The position numbers and the translations under genes were made by a program. From positions 202,653,974 through 202,717,973 of the forward strand of contig NC_050100.1 of assembly GCF_902167145.1 (NCBI RefSeq): 64,000 nucleotides of DNA. The letters are read 5' to 3'. Position 1 is the first letter of the stretch, and every line of letters starts with the position of its first letter. The stretch comes from Zea mays. Lineage: Eukaryota > Streptophyta > Magnoliopsida > Poales > Poaceae. Of this stretch, positions 54,831-64,000 are shown piece by piece. The notes under the pieces were generated by a model, which saw nothing but the letters and a program-made list of their open reading frames with translations, was not told where the DNA came from and ran no database searches.

Positions 54831-55720
54831 ACACGTACGAATTTTTGACCAAGAAATGGTCTCCACCAGAAATCCAAGAATGTGATCTATGGCAAGGAAA
54901 CATATGTGGGGTGAGGTGTACGAGCCTCTGGTCGATGATAAATGGCCACACAACCCACATTTTTGATGAAAATAGCCATGAACGACCATTTTCAATAATA
55001 CCAGAGGCTAACACCTACGGATTTTTTACCAAGAAATGGTCTCCACCAGAAATCCAAGAATGTGATCTATGGCAAGGAAACATATGTGGGGTGAGGTGTA
55101 TGAGCCTCTGGTCGATGATAAATGACCACACAACCCCCATTTTTGTCGAAAATAGTCATGAACGACCATTTTCAATAATACCGAAGGCTAACACCAACGG
55201 ATTTTTGACCAAGAAATGGTCCCCACCAGAAAACAAAGAATGTGATCTATGGCAAGAAAACATATGTGGGGTGAAGTGTACGAGCCTCTGGTCGATGATC
55301 AATGGCCACACAAACCCCATTTTTGTCGAAAATAGCCATGAACAACCATTTTCAATGACACTGAACGCTAACACCTACGGATTTTTGACCAAGAAATGGT
55401 CTCCACCATAAATCCAAGAATGTGATCTATGGAAAGGAAACATGTGTAGTGAGGTGTATGAGCCTTTGGTTGAATATCAATGGCCACACAACCCCCATTT
55501 TTGTCGAAAATAGCCATGAACGACCATTTTAAATAGTACCGAAGGTTAAAACATTCAGATTTTTGACCAAGAAATGGTCTCCACCAGAAATCAAAGAATG
55601 TGATCTATGGCAAGGAAACATATGTGGGGTGAGGTTTACGAGCCTCTGGTCGACGATCAATGGCCACACAACCCCCATTTTTGTCGAAAATAGCCATGAA
55701 TGACAATTTTCAATAATACT
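54831..55720 (+). repeat. Distal end of right arm, mirroring A 1.2-2.1 kb
   Basis: Five monomers in reverse order of A 2,100 to 1,200. Shared markers are GGAAACATGTGTAGTG (2-bp loss) near 55,437, AAAACATTCAGATTTT near 55,546 and GAGGTTTACGAGCC near 55,631. It stops at junction 2. Confidence 0.85.
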
Positions 55721-55745
55721 GAAGGCTTACATATGAATGGGGGTC
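55721..55745. other. Inversion junction 2
   Basis: Plus-orientation DNA matches up to GAAGGCT (55,721-55,727), where the normal continuation would be AACACC. About 8 bp of filler (55,728-55,735, TACATATG) follow, then minus-orientation DNA begins at AATGGGGGT. The filler contains CATATG, a palindrome present in every monomer, so it may be templated. B ends here at the mirror of A 1,199, whereas C starts at the direct equivalent of A about 8,259. The join is therefore not locally palindromic, unlike junction 1. Confidence 0.85.
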
Positions 55746-55788
55746 ATGTGGTCATTGATCATCGACCAAAGGCCCGTACACCTCACCC

Positions 55789-55793
55789 CACAT
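55789..55793 (-). other. 24-bp deletion scar next to junction 2
   Basis: The first full monomer of C reads CCCCACATTCTTTGATT, where a normal copy has 24 more bases between CCCCACAT and the second CACATTC. The two CACAT copies have collapsed to one, a microhomology-type deletion. It lies about 55 bp from the orientation switch, so it may be part of the same event. Confidence 0.85.
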
Positions 55794-55845
55794 TCTTTGA
55801 TTTCTGGTGGAGACCATTTCTTGGTCAAAAATCCGTAGGTGTTAG

Positions 55846-57050
55846 CCTTCAGTGTCATTGAAAATGGTCGTTCATGGCTATTTTCGACAAAATTAGGGTT
55901 GTGTGGCCATTGATCATCGACCAGAGGCTCGTACACCTAAACCCACATATGTTTCCTTGTCATAGATCACATTCTTGGATTTATGGTGGAGACCATTTTT
56001 TGGTCAAAAATCCGTAGTTTTTAGCCTTCAGTGTCATTATAAATGGTCGTTCATGGCTATTTTCGACAAAAAATAGGGTTGTGTGTCCATTTATCATCGA
56101 CCAGAGGCTCGTACACCTCACCCCACATATGTTTCCTTGCCGTAGATCACATTCTTGGATTTCTGGTGGAGACCATTTCTTGGTCAAAAATCCGTAGGTG
56201 TTAGCCTTCGGTATTATTGAAAATGGTCGTTCATGGCTATTTTCGACAAAAATGGGGGTTGTCTGGCCATTGATCATCGACAAGAGGCTCATACACCTCA
56301 CCCCACATATGTTTCCTTGCCATAGATCACATTCTTGGATTTCTGGTGGAGACCATTTCTTGGTCAAAAATCCGTACGTGTTAGCCTTCGGTATTATGGA
56401 AAATGGTCATTCATGGCTATTTTCGACAAAAATGGGGGTTGTGTGGCCATTGATCATCGACAAGAGGCTCATACACCTCACCCCACATATGTTTCCTTGC
56501 CATAGATCACATTCTTTGATTTCTGGTGGAGACCATTTCTTGGTCAAAAATCCGTAGGTGTTAGCCTTCAGTGTCTTTGAAAATGGTCGTTCATGGCTAT
56601 TTTCGACAAAAATTAGGGTTGTGTGGCCATTGATCATCGACCAGAGGCTCGTACACCTAAACCCACATATGTTTCCTTGTCGTAGATCACATTCTTGGAT
56701 TTATGGTGGAGACCATTTTTTGGTCAAAAATCCGTAGTTGTTAGCCTTCAGTGTCATTGAAAATGGTCGTTCATGGCTATTTTCGACAAAAAATAGGGTT
56801 GTGTGTCCATTTATCATCGACCAGAGGCTCGTACACCTCACCCCACATATGTTTCCTTGCCGTAGATCACATTCTTGGATTTCTGGTGGAGACCATTTCT
56901 TGGTCAAAAATCCGTAGGTGTTAGCCTTCGGTATTATTGAAAATGGTCGTTCATGGCTATTTTCGACAAAAATGGGGGTTGTCTGGCCATTGATCATCGA
57001 CCAGAGGCTCGTACACCTCACCCCTCATATGTTTCCTTGCCATAGATCAC
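55846..57050 (-). repeat. 4-mer higher-order repeat, period 720 bp, about 1.7 copies
   Basis: 55,846-56,330 matches 56,566-57,050 at 720 bp. Shared variants are AATTAGGGTTGTGTGG, CACCTAAACCCACATATG, GGAGACCATTTTTTGGTC and AAAAAATAGGGTTGTGTG. The same variants occur inverted in B near 41.18-41.31 kb, but they are absent from A, where the scar at 8,326 lies. Confidence 0.83.
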
Positions 57051-58900
57051 ATTCTTGGATTTCTGGTGGAGACCATTTCTTGGGAAAAAATCCGAATGTG
57101 TTAGCCTTTGGTATTTTTGAAAATGGTCATTCATGGCTATTTTCGACAAAAATGGGGGTTGTGTGGCCATTGATCTTCGACCAGAGGCTCATACACCTCA
57201 CTACACATATGTTTCCTTGCCATAGATCACATTCTTGGATTTATGGTGGAGACCATTTCTTGGTCAGAAATCCATAGGTGTTAGCCTTTAGTGTCATTGA
57301 AAATGGTCGTTCATGGTTATTTTCGACAAAAATGGGGGTTGTGTGGCCATTGATCATCGACCAGAGGCTCGTACACTTCACCCCACATGTGTTTTCTTGC
57401 CATATATCACATTCTTGGATTTCTGGAGGAGACCATTTCTTGGTCAAAAATCTGTTGGTGTTAGCCTTTGGTATTGTTGAAAATGGTCGTTCATGGCTAT
57501 TTTCGACTAAAATGGGGGTTGTGTGGCCATTTATCATCGACCGGAGGCTCGTACAATTCACCCACATATGTTTCCTTGCCATAGATCACATTCTTGGATT
57601 TTTGGTGGAGACCATTTCTTGGTCAAAAATCCGTACGTGTTAGCCTTCGGTATTATTGAAAATGGTCATTCATGGCTATTTTCGACACAAATGGGAGTTG
57701 TGTGGCCATTGATCTTCGACCAGAGGCTCATACGCCTCACTACACATATGTTTCCTTGCCATAGATCACATTCTTGGATTTATGGTGGAGACCATTTCTT
57801 GGTCAAAAATCAATAGGTGTTAGCCTTCAGTGTCATTGAAAATGGTCGTTCATGGCTATTTTCGACAAAAATGGGGGTTGTGTGGCCATTGATCATCGAC
57901 CAGAGGCTCGTACACTTCACCCCACATATGATTTCTTGCCATAGATCAGAAACTTGGATTTCTCGTGGAGACCATTTGTTGGTCAAAAATTCGTAGGTGT
58001 TAGCCTTCAGTGTCATTGAAAATGGTCATTCATGGCTATTTTCGACAAAAATGGGGGTTGTGTCGCCATTGATCATCGACCAGAGGATCGTACACCTCAC
58101 CCCACATAAGTTTCCTTGCCATATATCACATTCTTGGATTTCTGGTGGAGACCATTTCATGGTCAAAAATCCGTAGGTGTTAGCCTTCGGTATTATTGAA
58201 AATGGTCGTTCATGGCTATTTTCGACAAAAATGGGGGTTGTGTGGCCATTGATCATCGACCAAAGCCTCATACACCTCACCCCACATATGTTTCCTTGCC
58301 ATAGACCACATTCTTGGATTTCTGGTGGAGACCATTTGTTGGTCAAAAATTCGTAGGTGTTAGCTTTCGGTATTATTGAAAATGGTCGTTTATGGCTATT
58401 TTCATCAAAAACGGGGGTTGTGTGGCCATTTATCATCGACCAGAGGCTCGTACACCTCTCCCCACATATGTTTCCTTGCCATAGAGCCCACTCTTGGATT
58501 TCTGGTGGAGACCATTTCTTGGTCAAAAATTCGTACGTGTTAGCCTTCTGTATTATTGAAAATGGTCGTTCATGGCTATTTTCGACAAAATGGGGGTTGT
58601 GTGGCCATTGATCATCGACCAGAGGCTCGTACACCTCACCCACATATGTTTCCTTGCCGTAGATCACATTCTTGGATTTCTGGTGGAGACCATTTCTTGG
58701 TCAAAAATCCGTACGTGTTAGCCTTCGGTATTATTGAAAATGGTCGTTCATGGCTATTTTTGACAAAATAGAGGTTCTGTGGCCGTTGATCATCGACCAG
58801 AGGCTCATACACCTCACCCCACATATGTTTCCTTGACATAGATCACATTTTTGGATTTCTGGTGGAGACCATTTCTTGGGCAAAAATCTAATGTGTTAGC
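57050..58900 (-). repeat. Non-amplified monomers collinear with A 8.3-10.1 kb
   Basis: About ten monomers. The 3-mer at 57,271-57,810 (CCGGAGGCTCGTACAATTC near 57,542) is followed by the ATCAGAAAC, GAGGATCG, CATCAAAAACGGGG and GACAAAATAGAGG copies in the same order as A. No tandem amplification is visible. Confidence 0.82.
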
Positions 58901-61900
58901 CTTCGGTATTATTGAAAATGGTCATTAATGGCTATTTTCGACAAAAATGGGGGTTGTGTGGCCATTTATCTTCAACCAGAGGCTCATACACCTCACTACA
59001 CATATGTTTTCTTGCCATAGATCACATTCTTGGATCTATGGTGGAGACCAGTTCTTGGTAAAAAATCCATAGGTGTTAGCCTTCAGTGTCATTGAAAATA
59101 GTCGTTCATGGCAATTTTCGACAAAAATGGGGGTTGTGTGGCCATTGATCATCGATCAGAGGCTCGTACACCTCACCCCACATATGTTTTCTTGCCATAG
59201 ATCACATTCTTGGATTTCTGGTGGAGATCTTCTCTTGGTCAAAAATCCGTAGGTGTTAGCCTTCGGTATTATTGTAAATGGTCATTCATGGCTATTTTCG
59301 ACACAAATGGGGGTTGTGTGGCCATTGATCTTCGACCAGAGGCTCATACACCTCACTACACATTTGTTTCCTTGCCATAGATCACATTCTTGGATTTATG
59401 GTGGAGACCATTTCTTGGTCAAAAATCCATAGGTGTTAGCCTTCAGTGTCATTGAAAATGGTCGTTCATGGCTATTTTCGACAAAAATGGGGGTTGTGTG
59501 GCCATTGATCATCAACCAGAGGCTCGTACACTTCACCCCACATATGTTTTCTTGCCATAGATCACAATCTTGGATTTCTCGTGGAGACCATTTGTTGGTC
59601 AAAAATTCGTAGGTGTTAGCCATCAGTGTCATTGAAAATGGTCATTCATGGCAATTTTCGATAAAAATGGGGGTTGTGTCGCCATTGATCATCGACCAGA
59701 GGCTCGTACACCTCACCCCACATAAGTTTCCTTGCCACAGATCACATTCTTGGATTTCTGGTGGAGACCATTTCTTGGTCAAAAATCCGTAGGTGTTAGC
59801 CTTCGGTATTATTGAAAATGGTCGTTCATGGCTATTTTCGACAAAAATGGGGGTTGTGTGGCAATTGATCATCGACCAAAGGCTCATACACCTCACCCCA
59901 CATGTGTTTCCTTGCCATAGACCACATTCTTAGATTTCTGGTGGAGTCCATTTCTTGGTCAAAAATCCATAGGTGTTAGCCTTCAGTGTCATTGAAAATG
60001 GTCGTTCATGGCTATTTTCCACAAAAATGGGGGTTGTGTGGCCATTGATCATCGACCAGAGGGTCGTACACTTCACCCCACATATGTTTTCTTGCTATAG
60101 ATCACATTCTTGGATTTCTGGTGGAGACCATTTCTTGGTCAAAAATCTGTTGGTGTTAGCCTTCGGTATTATTGAAAATGGTCGTTCATAGCTATTTTCG
60201 ACAAAAATGGGGGTTGTGTGGCCATTGATCATCGACCAGAGGCTCGTACACCTCACCCCAATATGTTTCCTTGCCATAGATCATATTCTTGGATTTCTGG
60301 TGGAGACGATTTCTTGGTCAAAAATCCGTAGGTGTTAGCCTTCGGAATTATTGAAAATGGTCGTTCATGGCTATTTTCGACAAAAATGGGGGTTGTGTGG
60401 CCATTGATCATCGATCAGAGGCTCGTACACCTCACCCCACATATGTTTTCTTGCCATAGATCACATTCTTGGATTTCTGGTGGAGATCTTCTCTTGGTCA
60501 AAAATCCGTAGGTGTTAGCCTTCGGTATTATTGTAAATGGTCGTTCATGGCTATTTTCGACAAAAATGGGGGTTGTGTGGCCATTGATCATCGACCAGAG
60601 GCTCATACACCTCACCCCACATATGTTTCCTTGCCATAGATCACATTCTTGGATTTCTGGTGGAGACCATTTCTTGGTCAAAAATCCGTACGTGTTAGCC
60701 TTCGGTATTATGGAAAATGGTCATTAATGGCTATTTTCGACAAAAATGGGGGTTGTGTGGCTATTTATCTTCAACCAGAGGCTCATACACCTCACTACAC
60801 ATATGTTTTCTTGCCATAGATCACATTCTTGGATCTATGGTGGAGACCAGTTCTTGGTCAAAAATCCATAGGTGTTAGCCTTCAGTGTCATTGAAAATAG
60901 TCGTTCATGGCAATTTTCGACAAAAATGGGGGTTGTGTGGCCATTGATCATCGATCAGAGGCTCTTACACCTCACCCCACATATGTTTTCTTGCCATAGA
61001 TCACATTCTTGGATTTCTGGTGGAGATCTTCTCTTGGTCAAAAATCCGTAGGTGTTAGCCTTCGGTATTATTGTAAATGGTCATTCATGGCTATTTTCGA
61101 CACAAATGGGGGTTGTGTGGCCATTGATCTTCGACCAGAGGCTCATACACCTAACTACACATATGTTTCCTTGCCATAGATCACATTCTTGGATTTATGG
61201 TGGAGACCATTACTTGGTCAAAAATCCATAGGTGTTAGCCTTCAGTGTCATTGAAAATGGTCGTTCATGGCTATTTTCGACAAAAATGGGGGTTGTGTGG
61301 CCATTGATCATCAACCAGAGGCTCGTACACTTCACCCCACATATGTTTTGTTGCCATAGATCACAATCTTGGATTTCTCGTGGAGACCATTTGTTGGTCA
61401 AAAATTCGTAGGTGTTAGCCTTCAGTGTCATTGAAAATGGTCATTCATGGCAATTTTCGACAAAAATGGGGGTTGTGTCGCCATTCATCATCGACCAGAG
61501 GCTCGTACACCTCACCCCACATAAGTTTCCTTGCCACAGATCACATTCTTGGATTTCTGGTGGAGACCATTTCTTGGTCAAAAATCCGTAGGTGTTAGCT
61601 TTCGGTATTATTGAAAATGGTCGTTCATGGCTATTTTCGACAAAAATGGGGGTTGTGTGGCAATTGATCATCGACCAAAGGCTCATACACCTCACCCCAC
61701 AATGTTTCCTTGCCATAGACCACATTCTTGGATTTCTGGTGGAGTCCATTTCTTGTTCAAAAATCCATAGGTGTTAGCCTTCAGTGTCATTGAAAATGGT
61801 CGTTCATGGCTATTTTCCACAAAAATGGGGGTTGTGTGGCCATTGATCATCGACCAGAGGGTCGTACACTTCACCCCACATATGTTTTCTTGCTATAGAT

Positions 61901-63785
61901 CACATTCTTGGATTTCTGGTGGAGACCATTTCTTGGTCAAAAATCTGTTGGTGTTAGCCTTCGGTATTATTGAAAATGGTCGTTCATAGCTATTTTCGAC
62001 AAAAATGGGGGTTGTGTGGCCATTGATCATCGACCAGAGGCTCGTACACCTCACCCCAATATGTTTCCTTGCCATAGATCATATTCTTGGATTTCTGGTG
62101 GAGACGATTTCTTGGTCAAAAATCCGTAGGTGTTAGCCTTCGGAATTATTGAAAATGGTCGTTCATGGCTATTTTCGACAAAAATGGGGGTTGTGTGGCC
62201 ATTGATCATCGATCAGAGGCTCGTACACCTCACCCCACATATGTTTTCTTGCCATAGATCACATTCTTGGATTTCTGGTGGAGATCTTCTCTTGGTCAAA
62301 AATCCGTAGGTGTTAGCCTTCGGTATTATTGTAAATGGTCGTTCATGGCTATTTTCGACAAAAATGGGGGTTGTGTGGCCATTGATCATCGACCAGAGGC
62401 TCATACACCTCACCCCACATATGTTTCCTTGCCATAGATCACATTCTTGGATTTCTGGTGGAGACCATTTCTTGGTCAAAAATCCGTACGTGTTAGCCTT
62501 CGGTATTATGGAAAATGGTCATTAATGGCTATTTTCGACAAAAATGGGGGTTGTGTGGCCATTTATCTTCAACCAGAGGCTCATACACCTCACTACACAT
62601 ATGTTTTCTTGCCATAGATCACATTCTTGGATCTATGGTGGAGACCAGTTCTTGGTCAAAAATCCATAGGTGTTAGCCTTCAGTGTCATTGAAAATAGTC
62701 GTTCATGGCAATTTTCGACAAAAATGGGGGTTGTGTGGCCATTGATCATCGATCAGAGGCTCTTACACCTCACCCCACATATGTTTTCTTGCCATAGATC
62801 ACATTCTTGGATTTCTGGTGGAGATCTTCTCTTGGTCAAAAATCCGTAGGTGTTAGCCTTCGGTATTATTGTAAATGGTCATTCATGGCTATTTTCGACA
62901 CAAATGGGGGTTGTGTGGCCATTGATCTTCGACCAGAGGCTCATACACTTAACTACACATATGTTTCCTTGCCATAGATCACATTCTTGGATTTATGGTG
63001 GAGACCATTACTTGGTCAAAAATCCATAGGTGTTAGCCTTCAGTGTCATTGAAAATGGTCGTTCATGGCTATTTTCGACAAAAATGGGGGTTGTGTGGCC
63101 ATTGATCATCAACCAGAGGCTCGTACACTTCACCCCACATATGTTTTGTTGCCATAGATCACAATCTTGGATTTCTCGTGGAGACCATTTGTTGGTCAAA
63201 AATTCGTAGGTGTTAGCCTTCAGTGTCATTGAAAATGGTCATTCATGGCAATTTTCGACAAAAATGTGGGTTGTGTCGCCATTGATCATCGACCAGAGGC
63301 TCGTACACCTCACCCCACATAAGTTTCCTTGCCACAGATCACATTCTTGGATTTCTGGTGGAGACCATTTCTTGGTCAAAAATCCGTAGGTGTTAGCTTT
63401 CGGTATTATTGAAAATGGTCGTTCATGGCTATTTTCGACAAAAATGGGGGTTGTGTGGCAATTGATCATCGACCAAAGGCTCATACACCTCACCCCACAA
63501 TGTTTCCTTGCCATAGACCACATTCTTGGATTTCTGGTGGAGTCCATTTCTTGTTCTAAAATCCATAGGTGTTAGCCTTCAGTGTCATTGAAAATGGTCG
63601 ATCATGGCTATTTTCCACAAAAATGGGGGTTGTGTGGCCATTGATCATCGACCAGAGGGTCGTACACTTCACCCCACATATGTTTTCTTGCTATAGATCA
63701 CATTCTTGGATTTCTGGTGGAGACCATTTCTTGGTCAAAAATCTGTTGGTGTTAGCCTTCGGTATTATTGAAAATGGTCGTTCAT
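58900..63785 (-). repeat. 10-mer higher-order repeat, period 1,798 bp, about 2.7 copies
   Basis: Units start near 58,900, 60,700 and 62,498; the third is incomplete and at about 63,785 the sequence returns to the order seen in A near 20.2 kb (GACTAAAATGG then TTTATCATC). GGAGATCTTCTCTTGG is diagnostic and occurs twice per unit (59,224; 60,483; 61,023; 62,281; 62,821). This is a different ten-monomer unit from the A 10-mer even though both occupy equivalent positions. Units 2 and 3 differ at very few bases. Confidence 0.88.
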
Positions 63786-64000
63786 GGCTATTTTCGACTA
63801 AAATGGGGGTTGTGTGGCCATTTATCATCGACCAGAGGCTCGTACATCTCACCCCACATATGTTTACTTGCCATAGATCACATTCTTGGATTTCTGGTGG
63901 AGACCATTTTTTGGTTAAAAATCCGTACGTGTTAGCCTTCGGTATTATTGAAAATGGTCATTTATGGCTATTTTCGACAAAAATGGGGGTTGTGTGGCCA

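Larger units (their letters stand above)
26833..55727 (+). repeat. Segment B: plus-orientation knob180 block (right palindrome arm)
   Basis: All monomers read GATCTATGGCAAGG and GGCCACACAACCCCC on the plus strand. The order of private variants mirrors segment A. Examples (A position paired with B position): GGCTCACACAC 26,796 with 26,897; TATATTCGAC 26,691 with 27,126; the GGCCATAC...TTTTTTATC monomer 25,614 with 28,363; TTATATGTCGGG 25,143 with 28,862; CGACCACGACC 23,096 with 29,841; GCAAGTAAAC 20,310 with 30,475; AATTAAACAT at about 18.69 kb with 31,891; ATGGAAAGGAAACATGTG near 1,485 with near 55,435. The arm is longer than A because of its own amplifications at 32.9-37.9 and 41-53 kb. It ends at the mirror of A 1,199. 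Confidence 0.9.
1..64000. repeat. Knob180 satellite array (180-bp monomer), Zea-type knob heterochromatin
   Basis: About 355 tandem monomers fill the window. The 180-bp spacing is direct: the block GTGTTAGCC recurs every 180 bases (for example ending near 300 and 480) and small indels only shift it by a few bases. Landmark blocks in the plus reading are GGCCACACAACCCCC, TTTTTGTCGAAAATAGCC, GGCTAACACCTACGG, GACCAAGAAATGGTC, GATCTATGGCAAGG and CATATGTGGGGTGAGG. I recognise this as the maize knob 180-bp repeat. In established work knob180 forms late-replicating heterochromatic knobs and acts as a neocentromere in meiotic drive when abnormal chromosome 10 is present. The sequence alone does not show which knob this is. 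No stretch above about 300 bp departs from the monomer, so no room is left for another element. Species (Zea or a close relative) is from memory of the repeat. Confidence 0.93.
55737..64000 (-). repeat. Segment C: minus-orientation knob180 block
   Basis: Orientation returns to that of A and runs off the right edge. Its monomer order matches A directly: 57,271-57,810 is the same 3-mer as A 8,326-8,866; the variant ATCAGAAAC near 57,945 corresponds to ATCAGAATC near 9,001; GAGGATCGTACACC near 58,082 corresponds to A near 9,137; 58.6-58.9 kb corresponds to A 9.85-10.1 kb; and TGTTTACTTGCC near 63,861 corresponds to A 20,308. Its first 1.5 kb (55.8-57.27 kb) has no partner in A but matches the reverse complement of B near 41.4-40.8 kb. 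Confidence 0.88.

Noticed and set aside
26832..55730. Segment B as a pure assembly artefact (false inverted duplication)
   Set aside because: The arms differ by many substitutions, indels and whole amplified blocks, which a copied contig would not. Misplacement of the junctions themselves cannot be excluded without reads.
1..64000. CRISPR array
   Set aside because: The repeats are long (180 bp), directly adjacent, without unique spacers, and clearly eukaryotic satellite.
1..64000. Maize TR-1 (about 350-bp knob repeat) or CentC (about 156-bp centromere repeat)
   Set aside because: The period is 180 bp throughout and the landmark blocks are those of knob180. No stretch with another period or unrelated sequence was seen.
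1..64000. Promoters, terminators or tRNA-like hairpins from A/T-rich blocks such as CAATAATAC or GACAAAAATGG
   Set aside because: These blocks recur in every monomer with no associated transcript feature. Calling them regulatory would give hundreds of unsupported sites.

Overview
The whole 64-kb window is one uninterrupted satellite DNA array. I see no gene, no RNA gene and no transposon in it. The unit is a 180-bp monomer. I recognise it as the maize knob heterochromatin repeat (knob180) from landmark blocks such as GGCCACACAACCCCC, TTTTTGTCGAAAATAGCC, GACCAAGAAATGGTC and GGAAACATATGTGGGG. The window therefore comes from a Zea chromosome knob, or possibly a close relative such as Tripsacum. 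The species call rests on remembered sequence; I could not run a search.

Layout. I call the reading beginning GGCCACACAACCCCC 'plus'. Segment A (1 to about 26,832) is minus, segment B (about 26,833 to 55,727) is plus, and segment C (about 55,737 to 64,000) is minus. Each segment is head-to-tail inside. The only two orientation switches are near 26,832 and 55,730.

Main result. B is not merely inverted repeat DNA of the same family. Rare variants (small indels and unusual substitutions) occur in mirror order on the two sides of 26,832, from A 26,806 paired with B 26,897 out to A 1,485 paired with B 55,440. A (1.2-26.8 kb) and B are thus arms of a giant, diverged inverted duplication, about 25.6 and 28.9 kb long. 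C then runs forward again, collinear with A from about 8.26 kb to 20.4 kb. The order is forward, reverse, forward.

Higher-order structure. Each segment has its own local tandem amplifications of blocks of monomers. A has a 9-mer (1,617 bp, two copies), 5-mer (899 bp, three), 7-mer (1,259 bp, two), 10-mer (1,798 bp, four full plus shortened copies) and a second 7-mer/6-mer family (four copies). B has a 3-mer (540 bp, eight copies with two interleaved dimers), a 3.6-3.8 kb super-repeat (about three overlapping copies) and a 6-mer (1,079 bp, about two). C has a 4-mer (720 bp) and a 10-mer (1,798 bp, about 2.7 copies). Blocks amplified in one arm are mostly single-copy at the mirror position, so most amplification came after the inverted duplication.

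Because 180 is a multiple of 3 and the monomer has few stop codons, open frames of up to 342 codons occur on both strands. They are by-products of the repeat and are not annotated as genes.
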